A DNA stretch of 64,000 nt from Pseudomonas sp. UYIF39 (GCF_029963765.1 NZ_JALBYU010000015.1:1-64000); one strand, 5' to 3'. Positions 43,385 to 52,813 are shown, counted from the first letter of the stretch. Numbers and translations: made by a program. The notes: generated by a model not told the origin, from the sequence alone.

Positions 43385-43404
43385 CGGGGCTGTTTTCAGC
43401 CCCG
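43385..43404 (+). terminator. Hairpin between guaB and guaA
   Basis: Perfect stem CGGGGCTG/CAGCCCCG with TTTT loop. Only AGTTGTTTCTG follows, so it may be a partial terminator or a stabiliser in the guaBA message. Confidence 0.5.
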
Positions 43405-43452
43405 AGTTGTTTCTGATTCTCTTCACCGAACTGCATAGACGAGACTGACCAC

Positions 43453-45030
43453 ATGGCCCTCGACATTCACGCTCACCGCATCCTGATCCTCGACTTCGGT
43501 TCCCAGTACACCCAGCTGATCGCCCGCCGCGTGCGTGAAATCGGCGTGTACTGCGAACTGCATCCGTTCGATATGGATGAAGACGCGATTCGCGAATTCG
43601 CTCCAAAAGGCGTCATTCTCGCCGGCGGCCCCGAGTCCGTACACGAAGCCAACAGCCCTCGCTGCCCGCAAGCCGTATTCGACCTGGGCGTACCGGTCTT
43701 CGGTATCTGCTACGGCATGCAGACCATGGCTGAACAGCTGGGTGGCAAGGTCGAAGGTTCCGAACTGCGTGAGTTCGGTTACGCCCGTGTAGACGTAGTC
43801 GGCAAGAGCCGTCTGCTCGACGGCATCGAAGACCACATCGACGCCGACGGCCTGTTTGGCCTCGACGTGTGGATGAGTCACGGTGACAAGGTCACCAAGA
43901 TGCCTCAGGAATTCCACATCCTGGCCAGCACCCCAAGCTGCCCGATCGCTGGCATGTTCGACGATGCTCGCGGCTACTACGGCGTGCAGTTCCACCCGGA
44001 AGTGACCCACACCAAGCAGGGCGGTCGCATCCTCTCGCGTTTCATCCTCGAGATCTGCGGCTGCGAAGCCTTGTGGACGCCTTCGAAGATTGCTGAAGAC
44101 GCCATTGCCAACATTCGCGCCCAGGTCGGCACTGACAACGTACTGCTCGGCCTGTCCGGCGGTGTGGACTCCTCGGTGGTTGCCGCGCTGCTGCACAAAG
44201 CCATTGGCGACCAGCTGACTTGCGTCTTCGTCGACAACGGCCTGCTGCGTCTGCACGAAGGCGAGCAAGTGATGGCCATGTTCGCCGAGAACATGGGCGT
44301 CAAGGTGATCCGCGCCAATGCCGAAGATCAGTTCCTGAACAACCTGGCCGGCGAGTCCGACCCGGAGAAGAAGCGCAAGATCATCGGCCGTACCTTCATC
44401 GACGTCTTCGATGCCCAGTCCAACAAACTGGACAACATCAAGTACCTCGCCCAAGGCACCATCTACCCGGACGTGATCGAGTCGGCTGGCGCGAAAAGCG
44501 GCAAGGCGCACGTGATCAAGTCGCACCACAACGTGGGTGGCTTGCCGGAAGAGATGAACCTGAAACTGGTCGAGCCACTGCGCGAACTGTTCAAGGACGA
44601 AGTCCGTCGTCTGGGCCTGGAACTCGGCCTGCCGTACGACATGGTCTACCGTCACCCGTTCCCGGGGCCGGGCCTGGGCGTGCGGATCCTCGGTGAAGTG
44701 AAGAAGGAATACGCCGACCTGCTGCGTCGCGCCGACCACATCTTCATCGAAGAACTGCGTAAAGCCGACTGGTACCACAAGGTCAGCCAGGCATTCGTGG
44801 TGTTCCAGCCGGTGAAATCGGTTGGCGTGGTGGGCGATGGCCGTCGTTACGCCTGGGTAGTTGCCCTGCGTGCCGTGGAAACCATCGACTTCATGACCGC
44901 TCGTTGGGCGCACCTGCCTTACGAACTGCTGGAAACTGTTTCCGGCCGGATCATCAACGAAATCGAAGGCATCTCCCGCGTCACTTACGACGTGTCGAGC
45001 AAGCCGCCAGCGACTATTGAGTGGGAGTGA
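43453..45030 (+). CDS. guaA: GMP synthase (glutamine-hydrolysing) GuaA (525 aa)
   Basis: Makes GMP from XMP. The amidotransferase domain has the nucleophile Cys in FGICYGMQTMAEQLGG (about residue 86); the ATP pyrophosphatase domain has the P-loop GLSGGVDSSVVAALLH (about 233-248); the C-terminal dimer domain closes the protein. Length is the family's 525. Follows guaB. Confidence 0.97.
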   Translation: MALDIHAHRILILDFGSQYTQLIARRVREIGVYCELHPFDMDEDAIREFAPKGVILAGGPESVHEANSPRCPQAVFDLGVPVFGICYGMQTMAEQLGGKVEGSELREFGYARVDVVGKSRLLDGIEDHIDADGLFGLDVWMSHGDKVTKMPQEFHILASTPSCPIAGMFDDARGYYGVQFHPEVTHTKQGGRILSRFILEICGCEALWTPSKIAEDAIANIRAQVGTDNVLLGLSGGVDSSVVAALLHKAIGDQLTCVFVDNGLLRLHEGEQVMAMFAENMGVKVIRANAEDQFLNNLAGESDPEKKRKIIGRTFIDVFDAQSNKLDNIKYLAQGTIYPDVIESAGAKSGKAHVIKSHHNVGGLPEEMNLKLVEPLRELFKDEVRRLGLELGLPYDMVYRHPFPGPGLGVRILGEVKKEYADLLRRADHIFIEELRKADWYHKVSQAFVVFQPVKSVGVVGDGRRYAWVVALRAVETIDFMTARWAHLPYELLETVSGRIINEIEGISRVTYDVSSKPPATIEWE

Positions 45031-45068
45031 TCCCGCACAGGCCTTGATGGCTTGATTGCAGGTAACTG

Positions 45069-45104
45069 AAAAGGCCGTGTGAACAGTGTTCACGCGGCCT
45101 TTTG
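45069..45104. terminator. Terminator after guaA
   Basis: AAAAGGCCGTGTGAACA and TTCACGCGGCCTTTT form a long stem with A and T flanks, suiting both guaA and the convergent toxin-like gene. Confidence 0.75.
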
Positions 45105-45108
45105 CGGT

Positions 45109-48100
45109 TTAGACGTCTGACAAGCGGACGAGGGTCATACCGTGTCTATCGAGAGCGCCACTCAAGCCCGCTACGCGAGCAAAACGTATACCGCTGATCC
45201 ACGGCCAGGACTCTCGTTTTATGTAGAACCCTTGTCGATCTCGAAGGACCGGGGTGCGAACAATGGGGCCTTTTTTCAGTAAGCCGTTTACTTCGATGTC
45301 CGAGCTGCGGTGTATCAGCAAAGCTTGATCGGTACTGGTATCGAGGGTGTACATGCCGGCGTTGGGCAGGCCGGAGTTCAACCTTCGTGCAAGGATCACG
45401 CTCTGTGGCGTCTTGATTTGCAGCAGCAGGTCATTTTTTGCAAAGCCGGCGGCCCGCCCAGGTCGAGCTTCGTCCGAAACGCCAGGATCGACCTTGATAC
45501 CGGTAAGCTCATCCAGATCCACGTCTTCAATACGCAGCCCGATGCTGCCTTCGAGTTCGCTGACGCCCGCTACGCCCTCATAGGTGTTGGCGTGGCTGTT
45601 GCCCATCAGCGCCACCCAGCGATGGGAACCTCGTGCGATCTGATCTGCGCTGATCACCTCGTGGGCAAAGTAGTTCATCATCTTCTGTCGGAAGTGGTTG
45701 TCTGCCGGTGTCATGCCAGTGCTGCGATAGCTGGCCATGGAGTCGATGGCTTGAACGCGGATGTGGTTCTTTTGTGCAGTCCTGACGACTTGCTCAAAGG
45801 TGAATTCACCGCCGGGATCCGTCTCGAACCCTTCATCGAGGTCCTTGAGATAGCGTTCCAGGTTTTCCGACATCACGCCCGTCCTGTTGAACACGTCCAG
45901 ATCAGCCTGATGGAAATCTGTCAGCAGATGTTCCATATACAGGGTTTTGACCTTTTGCTGACGCAGTACTTTCATGTTCTCGATCAACGCCTGCTTGCTG
46001 CCGACGCTCGAATGACTCTCGCCAATTACCAGGCCGGTTGATCGCTTGAACAGGGTCTTGATGACATCCTTGAACCTGGCTGTCGGGTTGAACGATGGAA
46101 TTTCTGGTCTGGGTGGCAGGTGCAGGTCTGAGTAGTAAGCGACGGCGTCGTCGTGCAGCTTTCGGCGTAGCTTTTTGAAGGACTCGAACTCGTTGTCCGG
46201 GTTGTTTATATCCACAAATCCGTCTTTCAAGTCCCATTTCAATGCATTGCCTTCGGCCGCCTGCTTGAGCGCGGGTTTCATTTCCAGCGGAACATCGTAA
46301 GGGGTTGGCGCGGCGTCAAAGTCGGGCAGGGCAGGCTCGGCCCTGGCAAACAGATCGGCAAACTTACCACCACCGAGCAGGCCGGGACGTGTGATCGGCA
46401 CCCATTCACCGGCTTCATTCAAGTGCACGGGAATGTTGCGGAAAAAGGAGTAAGGATTAGTCGGGTCGACGATTGCCCAGCTTTTCAATTCATTGTTGTA
46501 ACGCACCAGGTAAAAGCTGTCGCCAATGGCAATGTAGTTACCCCCGGTTTCGGGTTGATAAATGCCCTGGAATTTACCTTCGTCACTGACCGGGTAATAG
46601 CCATCGAGAATCTCGTTGGTTTCAAACGGGCCCAGTATGTCGGCGTCGGTCGGGCCAGATGCGACAGGTTCGACGGGAAGGGGAAGGCCTGTTTCCACTT
46701 CTGTCTTCGGCGCCTGCCCGGACGTGAGCACCTCTTCGGCCTCTGCTGTCTCTGAGAATTCGGCGGCTTCGGCAAGTTCGGCTGCGCCCCTCAAAAACGG
46801 CAAATTGAACAGGGCATCCACGCTGCCAAAAATCGCTGCGGTGACAGCCGCCTTGCGTTCCATTGGAGTGGTGCCGTTGATGGCCTGGTCGATGTGAAGC
46901 CCGACATTGGCGATGCCAGCGCCTATGACGACAAGCGCTGCCGGCCATGCAAGGGCGGCCATGGGCCCGAAGGTGTGGTTGAAGGCATTGAGATAGCCTA
47001 TCCACAGTTTTTTCCTGATCTCGCCGTTGGAGCGCAGGAGGAAATTGGCGTCGCTGAGCATGCGCTCATGGGTCGATTGGTTCAGGTGGGTGAACGCATC
47101 ACCGGAAATCTTTTCGCCTCGGTAGTGCAGCAGATGATAGTCGGCGACGTTATGTTCGCTGGGCAAAACGTCATACGCATGGGTGAGTCCGACATTATCT
47201 ATTGGCGTTTCTTCAAACCCGTGGATGATCAGGCCGATGCCGGTAAAGTTGGCGAGCTTGTGTCCCAGTGAGGTTGGCCTTTCCTGAAGAATGTCGCGCT
47301 CCTCCTGTTTGAAGTGCATCAGCATGCGCTCACGGCCTTCGGCGTCCTTGACCTCATCGACCAGCCATTGGTGCAACTCCTCGACGCTGGTGAAACAGTG
47401 GAAACCTCTGGGTTCGCCTGGAACGTAAAGAATGTTCAGGTCACTGTCGTCAGCGATGCAGAGGATGTCCGTCGACACGAATTGATCGATACAAAACTTG
47501 CGGATGGCTAGACCGTTAACCGCTGGCGCCTCGTCCATCAGCATTTGCCGGGTGAGTGGCCGGCTCACATTGCCGACGACAGCCCTTAGCACGGTAGTGA
47601 AGTGTTCGCGGGTGAGGTGTCCCTTCTCATAGTCGTCGATGGCCTTGGAGATAAAGGTGCACTTGGCCAGTGCGCGGAAGTTGGCGCTGTGTTTTTCCCA
47701 GAACGTCGCGATGGCAGTCTTGTAGCGGTCGCTGAAGTTGATGTCCCAGAAGGCTTTCAGCGCATCCCTGGCATGCAGGCGAATTTCGTTGGTTTCGTCG
47801 TAGTTTTCGGCATTGCCATCGGCGCGATAGAAGCCGCTGTCAGCGTCCAGAAGGTCAGCATTGTCCTGGTCGTGGACACTGAAGCGCTGCATGACCAGTT
47901 GCGGGAAGGTCATCGACTCCCTGGGTTTTTCAAACACGTGTTGCCAACCGGTAAAGGTCTTCGAGCTGCTTTGCGCGGCGCGGAATCGGTGCCAGTAGAC
48001 CTTGTCGGGCTCGATGTCGGTGATGTTGTGCTGGAGCAGAATATCTTTGGCGACCTGATACGCCATGGCGTACATATCGGGGCAGTCGGCGACCAGGCCG

Positions 48101-48168
48101 GGGATCAGGGCGTGGAGCGCCAATACGTCGGTGGCGTCGGGCACGAATGTGTCGTTGGAATCGTCCAT
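45109..48168 (-). CDS. Large toxin-like protein with GESH motif domain (1019 aa)
   Basis: Function is not proven. The N-terminal half (about 400 residues) is helical and resembles the dermonecrotic/membrane-targeted toxin N-terminal regions common in Pseudomonas. A hydrophobic stretch near residue 410 (WPAALVVIGAGIANVGL) may insert in membranes. A Glu/Ala-rich linker is followed, near residue 720, by VIGESHSSVGSK and LYMEHLLTDFHQ, then ALMGNSHANTYE near 855. These Ser-His-Glu motifs recall the SHE/TIKI-EreA-like domain of Mcf- and PMT-type toxins. No signal peptide is visible. ATG 48168 has AGAGAG upstream; GTG 48204 would give 1031 residues, and the frame stays protein-like further upstream. 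No immunity gene was recognised. A standalone gene on the minus strand. Confidence 0.7.
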   Translation of the reverse strand: MDDSNDTFVPDATDVLALHALIPGLVADCPDMYAMAYQVAKDILLQHNITDIEPDKVYWHRFRAAQSSSKTFTGWQHVFEKPRESMTFPQLVMQRFSVHDQDNADLLDADSGFYRADGNAENYDETNEIRLHARDALKAFWDINFSDRYKTAIATFWEKHSANFRALAKCTFISKAIDDYEKGHLTREHFTTVLRAVVGNVSRPLTRQMLMDEAPAVNGLAIRKFCIDQFVSTDILCIADDSDLNILYVPGEPRGFHCFTSVEELHQWLVDEVKDAEGRERMLMHFKQEERDILQERPTSLGHKLANFTGIGLIIHGFEETPIDNVGLTHAYDVLPSEHNVADYHLLHYRGEKISGDAFTHLNQSTHERMLSDANFLLRSNGEIRKKLWIGYLNAFNHTFGPMAALAWPAALVVIGAGIANVGLHIDQAINGTTPMERKAAVTAAIFGSVDALFNLPFLRGAAELAEAAEFSETAEAEEVLTSGQAPKTEVETGLPLPVEPVASGPTDADILGPFETNEILDGYYPVSDEGKFQGIYQPETGGNYIAIGDSFYLVRYNNELKSWAIVDPTNPYSFFRNIPVHLNEAGEWVPITRPGLLGGGKFADLFARAEPALPDFDAAPTPYDVPLEMKPALKQAAEGNALKWDLKDGFVDINNPDNEFESFKKLRRKLHDDAVAYYSDLHLPPRPEIPSFNPTARFKDVIKTLFKRSTGLVIGESHSSVGSKQALIENMKVLRQQKVKTLYMEHLLTDFHQADLDVFNRTGVMSENLERYLKDLDEGFETDPGGEFTFEQVVRTAQKNHIRVQAIDSMASYRSTGMTPADNHFRQKMMNYFAHEVISADQIARGSHRWVALMGNSHANTYEGVAGVSELEGSIGLRIEDVDLDELTGIKVDPGVSDEARPGRAAGFAKNDLLLQIKTPQSVILARRLNSGLPNAGMYTLDTSTDQALLIHRSSDIEVNGLLKKGPIVRTPVLRDRQGFYIKRESWPWISGIRFARVAGLSGALDRHGMTLVRLSDV

Positions 48169-48415
48169 GATTCTCTCTTTGAAAGCGGGTGGAAGGTCGC
48201 TCACTATCTCAAGAAAGCTCAGCTCGATCTGTAGGCCGTCGGGACGATAGCCGTGGCTGCTTGCGCAGGCGTTGAGTAGGACATCGAGCCTTGTCAGGTA
48301 GTCCTCGTTCTGCGGCCCATGGTCGCGCTGCTCTTACTGTTTCGCAGTTGCAGGTGTATCGTATTCGCCTTTTGCGGGCTCAGGCCTGCCGCTTTCAAGT
48401 GAGGTAGTCGCGTTC

Positions 48416-49792
48416 ATGTCCTTTACCCGTCGCCAAATCCTCGGTGGCCTGGCCGGTCTTGTTGTCGTTGGTGTCGGAGCGGGGGGCGCGTCGCGGTACT
48501 GGTTGGGCAAGATGGCCGACGCCGACGCGGGCCACGACTATGAGCTGATCGCCGCACCGCTGGACGTCGAACTGGTGGCAGGGCACAAGACCGAAGCCTG
48601 GGCGTTCGGCCCGTCGGCGCCGGGCACCGAGTTGCGCGTGCGTCAGGGCGAATGGCTGCGGGTACGTTTCATCAACCACCTGCCGGTGGCGACCACCATT
48701 CACTGGCACGGCATTCGCCTGCCGCTGGAAATGGACGGCGTGCCCTACGTCTCGCAGCTTCCAGTGCTGCCGGGCGAATACTTCGACTACAAATTCCGCG
48801 TGCCCGACGCCGGCAGCTACTGGTATCACCCGCATGTGAACAGCAGCGAAGAACTCGGTCGCGGGCTGGTCGGCCCGTTGATCATCGAAGAGCGCGAGCC
48901 TACCGGCTTCAAGTACGAAAAGACTGTGAGCCTCAAGAGCTGGCACGTCGACGAAGAGGGCGCTTTTGTCGCGTTCAGCATTCCTCGCGAAGCGGCCCGT
49001 GGTGGCACGGCGGGGCGCCTGTCGACCATCAACGGTGTCTCGCAAGCGGTGATCGAGTTGCCCGCCGGGCAGATCACCCGGGTGCGCTTGCTCAACCTCG
49101 ATAACACCCTGACCTACCGACTCAACATCCCCGGTGTCGAAGCGCAGATCTACGCGCTGGACGGCAACCCCATCGAACCGCGCCCGTTGGGTAAGGAATA
49201 CTGGCTTGGCCCGGGCATGCGTATTTGCCTGGCGATCAAGGCACCGCCGGCCGGGGAAGAACTGTCCCTGCGCAATGGCCCGGTACGACTGGGCACGTTC
49301 CGTTCGGTGGTGAACGCCGATGCACCGACCGAATGGCCGCCCGCGTTGCCCGCCAACCCGGTGGCCGAGCCAGACCTGGCCAACGCGGAGAAACTCAACT
49401 TCAATTTCGAATGGGTTGGCTCAGTGTCGGTGAACGTCGACAATGGCAAGCCGCCGAGCCTGTGGCAGATCAACGGCAAGGCCTGGGACATCACCGACAA
49501 AACCTGCGCCGACCGCCCGATTGCCAAGCTTGAGAAGGGCAAGAGCTACATTTTCGAATTGAAAAACATGACTCAGTATCAACACCCGATTCATCTGCAC
49601 GGCATGAGCTTCAAGGTCATCGCCTCCAACCGGCACAAGGTTATTCCGTACTTCACTGACACCTACTTGCTGGGCAAGAACGAACGCGCGCAAGTGGCGC
49701 TGGTGGCGGATAACCCAGGGATCTGGATGTTCCACTGCCACGTGATCGATCACATGGAAACCGGCCTGATGGCCGCCATCGAGGTGGCATGA
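48416..49792 (+). CDS. Tat-exported multicopper oxidase (458 aa)
   Basis: The twin-arginine signal TRRQILGGLAGLVVVG opens the protein, so it is exported folded to the periplasm. Copper-site motifs are HWHG (about residue 97), YHPHVNSS (about 139), HPIHLHG (about 391) and FHCHVIDHMETGLM (about 441). The position usually taken by the type-1 axial ligand (ten residues after Cys) is Leu, with Met next. That favours a high-potential site. Substrate may be copper or organic; unknown. Stop overlaps the tadA start, so cotranscribed. Confidence 0.88.
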   Translation: MSFTRRQILGGLAGLVVVGVGAGGASRYWLGKMADADAGHDYELIAAPLDVELVAGHKTEAWAFGPSAPGTELRVRQGEWLRVRFINHLPVATTIHWHGIRLPLEMDGVPYVSQLPVLPGEYFDYKFRVPDAGSYWYHPHVNSSEELGRGLVGPLIIEEREPTGFKYEKTVSLKSWHVDEEGAFVAFSIPREAARGGTAGRLSTINGVSQAVIELPAGQITRVRLLNLDNTLTYRLNIPGVEAQIYALDGNPIEPRPLGKEYWLGPGMRICLAIKAPPAGEELSLRNGPVRLGTFRSVVNADAPTEWPPALPANPVAEPDLANAEKLNFNFEWVGSVSVNVDNGKPPSLWQINGKAWDITDKTCADRPIAKLEKGKSYIFELKNMTQYQHPIHLHGMSFKVIASNRHKVIPYFTDTYLLGKNERAQVALVADNPGIWMFHCHVIDHMETGLMAAIEVA

Positions 49793-50289
49793 TGCGTCAG
49801 ATACGCCCGACGGCAATCATCGACCGCAGCCGTGATCGCGACTTCATGCGCGAAGCCCTGGCCCTGGCCGCCCAAGGCGCGGCGCTCGGTGAAGTGCCGG
49901 TGGGGGCGGTGCTGGTTCAGGATGGTGAAATCATCGGCCGGGGTTTCAACTGCCCGATCAGCGGCAACGACCCGAGTGCTCACGCCGAGATGGTCGCGAT
50001 TCGCGCTGCCGCGTTGGCAGCCAGCAACTATCGTCTGCCTGGCAGCACGCTGTACGTGACGCTTGAGCCGTGCAGCATGTGCGCTGGGCTGATCGTGCAT
50101 TCGCGGATTGCGCGGGTGGTGTATGGGGCGCTGGAGCCGAAGGCCGGAGTTGTGCAGAGTCAGGGGCAGTTTTTTACCCAGGGATTTTTGAATCACCGGG
50201 TGCTGTACGAAGGCGGAGTGTTGGCCGAGGAGTGCGGGGCGGTGTTGAGCGAGTTCTTCAAGGCTCGAAGAGCCAAACCAGCAGACTAA
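49789..50289 (+). CDS. tadA: tRNA adenosine(34) deaminase TadA (166 aa)
   Basis: Zinc deaminase that makes inosine in the anticodon of tRNA-Arg(ACG). HAEMVAIRAAAL (about residue 65, His and catalytic Glu) and LEPCSMCAG (about 94, two Cys) form the zinc site. The ATG overlaps the multicopper oxidase stop; a second ATG follows at 49792. The length is close to the E. coli enzyme. REP units follow. Confidence 0.95.
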   Translation: MMRQIRPTAIIDRSRDRDFMREALALAAQGAALGEVPVGAVLVQDGEIIGRGFNCPISGNDPSAHAEMVAIRAAALAASNYRLPGSTLYVTLEPCSMCAGLIVHSRIARVVYGALEPKAGVVQSQGQFFTQGFLNHRVLYEGGVLAEECGAVLSEFFKARRAKPAD

Positions 50290-50298
50290 ACACCGTCC

Positions 50299-50408
50299 CC
50301 TGTGGGAGCGAGCTTGCTCGCGATGAGGCGCCCTTTCAGTCAACGACGATGCTGAAGGTTCGTCCGCCATCGTCGGATCGCCGCCCGGACCAAGCTCGCT
50401 CCCACAGG
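50299..50408. repeat. Degenerate REP pair
   Basis: CCTGTGGGAGCGAGCTTGCTCGCGATG (50299-50325) and an inverted partial copy CCAAGCTCGCTCCCACAGG (50390-50408), about 65 bases apart. It is between convergent tadA and cmoB. Confidence 0.75.
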
Positions 50409-50435
50409 TTTTTCTGGTGTCTGGAAGATCGGGGG

Positions 50436-51392
50436 TTATTTGCGGGCGACGATCACGGCACGCATCGGCGCCGGCAGCCCTTCAACCGTCTTGCTGTGAT
50501 CTTCCGGATCAAGGAAATCGCTCAGCGACTGGTACTTCATCCACTCCGTCCCGCGCTGTTCCTCGACCGTCGTCACGCTCACGTCCACACAGCGAACATC
50601 CGTGAACCCGGCGCGACGCAGCCACAGCTCCAGCGCCGGTACCGACGGCAGGAACCACACGTTGCGCATCTGCGCATAACGGTCTTCCGGCACCAATACC
50701 TGCTGCTGATCGCCCTCGATCACCAGGGTCTCCAGCACCAGTTCGCCACCCTTGACCAGGCAATCCTTCAACGCCAGCAGATGCTCGATCGGCGAGCGGC
50801 GATGATAGAACACCCCCATGGAAAACACCGTGTCGAAGCCTTCCATGTTCGGCGGCAGGTCTTCGAACGGGAACGGCAGGTGCCAGGCATTCGGTTCGGA
50901 CAGGTAACGCTGCACCGCCTGGAACTGACAGAAGAACAGCCAGTTCGGGTCAACACCAATCACACTGTCGGCCCCGGCACCGAGCATGCGCCACATGTAA
51001 TAGCCATTACCGCAGCCGACATCGAGGATGCGTTTACCCTTCAGATCCAGATGCGGTGCAACCCGCGACCACTTCCAGTCCGAGCGCCATTCAGTATCGA
51101 CGTGCACGCCAAACAGGTCGAACGGCCCTTTGCGCCAGGGTGACAAACCCATCAGCGCAGTGCGCATCTGAGCGCGGGTTTCGTCGTCGCAATCGGTGTC
51201 CAGCGTCAGGCCGTTAAGCAGATCGACTTCGCTCGGCTGAATTTTTGGTAAAGCGTCCAACGCACTCTGCCAGCGCTCCAGGTCGCCGTGACCTTTTTCC
51301 ATTTTCTTGTCGAGTTGCGCTTGCAGAGTATTGGCCCAGTCGGCCAGCGGTGTGCCAGCCAAACGGCGGGCGAGGGGGGACAGATCAATCAT
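50436..51392 (-). CDS. cmoB: tRNA U34 carboxymethyltransferase CmoB (318 aa)
   Basis: Uses carboxy-S-adenosylmethionine to make 5-carboxymethoxyuridine at tRNA wobble positions. The Rossmann fold carries ILDVGCGNGYYMWRMLGAG near residue 120, then VIGVDPNWLF and MGVFYHRRSP near 200. The length is standard. ATG 51392 overlaps the cmoA stop (ATGA). Confidence 0.95.
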   Translation of the reverse strand: MIDLSPLARRLAGTPLADWANTLQAQLDKKMEKGHGDLERWQSALDALPKIQPSEVDLLNGLTLDTDCDDETRAQMRTALMGLSPWRKGPFDLFGVHVDTEWRSDWKWSRVAPHLDLKGKRILDVGCGNGYYMWRMLGAGADSVIGVDPNWLFFCQFQAVQRYLSEPNAWHLPFPFEDLPPNMEGFDTVFSMGVFYHRRSPIEHLLALKDCLVKGGELVLETLVIEGDQQQVLVPEDRYAQMRNVWFLPSVPALELWLRRAGFTDVRCVDVSVTTVEEQRGTEWMKYQSLSDFLDPEDHSKTVEGLPAPMRAVIVARK

Positions 51393-52132
51393 GGCAAGGC
51401 AATCAACGAGGCAAAGTTAAGACACTGGAACCACGGCACGACTTTCGAGAACCCGGCGGCCAGCAGGCGCTCGCGGTGTTCTTCGAGGCTGTCGGGCTTC
51501 ATGACGTTTTCGATGGCGCTGCGTTTCTGGGCGATTTCCAGTTCGCTGTAGCCGTTGGCGCGTTTGAACGCGACGTGCAGGTCGGTGAGCAGCGCATGTT
51601 CTTCAAGGTCGTTGAAGCGCAGCTTCTCCGACAGAATCAGCGCGCCACCGGGCAACAGCGATTGGCGGATACGCGAGAGCAACGCCGTGCGCTGTTCCGG
51701 GGCGATGAATTGCAGGGTGAAGTTCAGCGCCACCACCGAGGCTGGCTCGAATTGCAGGGCCAGGATGTCGCCTTCGATCACTTCAACGGGCAGCAACTCC
51801 TGGAACATCGAGTCCTGACCGTTGAGGTATTCGCGGCAGCGTTCGACCATCGCCGCCGAGTTATCCACAGCGATGACGCGGCAGCCGTCAGTGCGTACGT
51901 GTCGGCGCAAGGCCTGGGTCACGGCACCGAGGGACGAACCCAGGTCGTAAAGAACGCTGTTGGGCTGGGCGAACTGCGCGGCGAGCACGCCAAGGTTTTC
52001 AACGATGGTCGGATAACCCGGCACCGAGCGCTTGATCATGTCCGGAAACACCCGCACCACGTCCTCGTTGAAGGCGAAGTCAGGCACCTGGGCCAAAGGC
52101 TGGGCGAAAAGGCGATCGGATTCTTTGCTCAC
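51389..52132 (-). CDS. cmoA: Carboxy-S-adenosylmethionine synthase CmoA (247 aa)
   Basis: Makes carboxy-SAM from SAM and prephenate, the cofactor for CmoB. Methylase fold motif VLYDLGSSLGAVTQALR near residue 60 and NFTLQFI near 130. The start is GTG 52132, giving the family N-terminus SKESDRLFAQPLAQV; upstream codons to 52309 do not fit the family. Coupled to cmoB by a 4-base overlap. Confidence 0.95.
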   Translation of the reverse strand: MSKESDRLFAQPLAQVPDFAFNEDVVRVFPDMIKRSVPGYPTIVENLGVLAAQFAQPNSVLYDLGSSLGAVTQALRRHVRTDGCRVIAVDNSAAMVERCREYLNGQDSMFQELLPVEVIEGDILALQFEPASVVALNFTLQFIAPEQRTALLSRIRQSLLPGGALILSEKLRFNDLEEHALLTDLHVAFKRANGYSELEIAQKRSAIENVMKPDSLEEHRERLLAAGFSKVVPWFQCLNFASLIALP

Positions 52133-52274
52133 GGCGGTTCCAGCGGTGTAGGTGGAAAAGGCCGGCATTTTAGCCAAATTGATGGGGGGATGCTTGGGTT
52201 GTCTGATAAACCGTGGGGAATTTGCTAAGGGGGCAGATGGGGCCTTGGCTGCAGAGAGCATTTGGAAACGACAA

Positions 52275-52313
52275 ATGAATGACCAAGTCGAGAAGCAAGA
52301 CTTGGTCATTCAT
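52275..52313 (-). terminator. 15-bp perfect inverted repeat downstream of orphan gene
   Basis: ATGAATGACCAAGTC at 52275-52289 and its exact inverse at 52299-52313 with a 9-base loop. On the minus strand it comes 14 bases after the orphan gene and is followed by TTTG, so it probably terminates that gene. The perfect 15-bp symmetry is notable. Confidence 0.6.
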
Positions 52314-52327
52314 TGTTTAGAGCGAGA

Positions 52328-52813
52328 TCATAACGGACGCATGAAAACGTTGAATTCGGCTTTGCCAACGATGCGCAGCTCTTCGGTCCTGTGGTCTTTG
52401 CCTTTGAAGTCAAAGTTGATGATGTAGCGCAATGTCTCGGAGTTGTTCTCGACTACTTCGACGTTAATAGTGCCTCGTTCGGGTTTGTAGGTGTAAAGAG
52501 TCGTATCGTCGTCGTTAGCTCCAGATTCATAATAATGTAATGTGTCAAATGGAAAGTTTGGGTCGGTGGGTGAATAGGTGCCGGACTGAATGTCACTGGA
52601 AAAAGTAAACACCATCCCTTTTTTGGAATCGTTAAAGCCGTTTTCATAGGCTCGACCGATAAAACCAATCAAGTTGCTGTTAATGTCTTTGACGAACTGG
52701 AAGTTTTGAGTGTGAAACTTTACGCGGTTTGAAACCTTGGCTTCAATATCGCAGTTGACGCTGACAAAGGGGTCTAAAGAAAGTGTCGAATTTTTGCTTT
52801 TAAAAAGACTCAT
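52328..52813 (-). CDS. AT-rich orphan hypothetical protein (161 aa)
   Basis: A soluble, Asp/Asn-rich protein with beta-strand-like segments (FQFVKDINSNLIGFIGR, TLRYIINFDFKGKDH). No signal peptide or motif known. ATG 52813 is preceded by GGAAG. AT content and codon use differ clearly from the surrounding core genes, which suggests recent transfer. It sits between cmoA (divergent side) and the lysoplasmalogenase with its own terminator palindrome. Function unknown. Confidence 0.7.
   Translation of the reverse strand: MSLFKSKNSTLSLDPFVSVNCDIEAKVSNRVKFHTQNFQFVKDINSNLIGFIGRAYENGFNDSKKGMVFTFSSDIQSGTYSPTDPNFPFDTLHYYESGANDDDTTLYTYKPERGTINVEVVENNSETLRYIINFDFKGKDHRTEELRIVGKAEFNVFMRPL

Noticed and set aside
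43423..45093. Long open frame opposite guaA
   Set aside because: Antisense to a well-conserved gene with strong third-position bias; no family resemblance.
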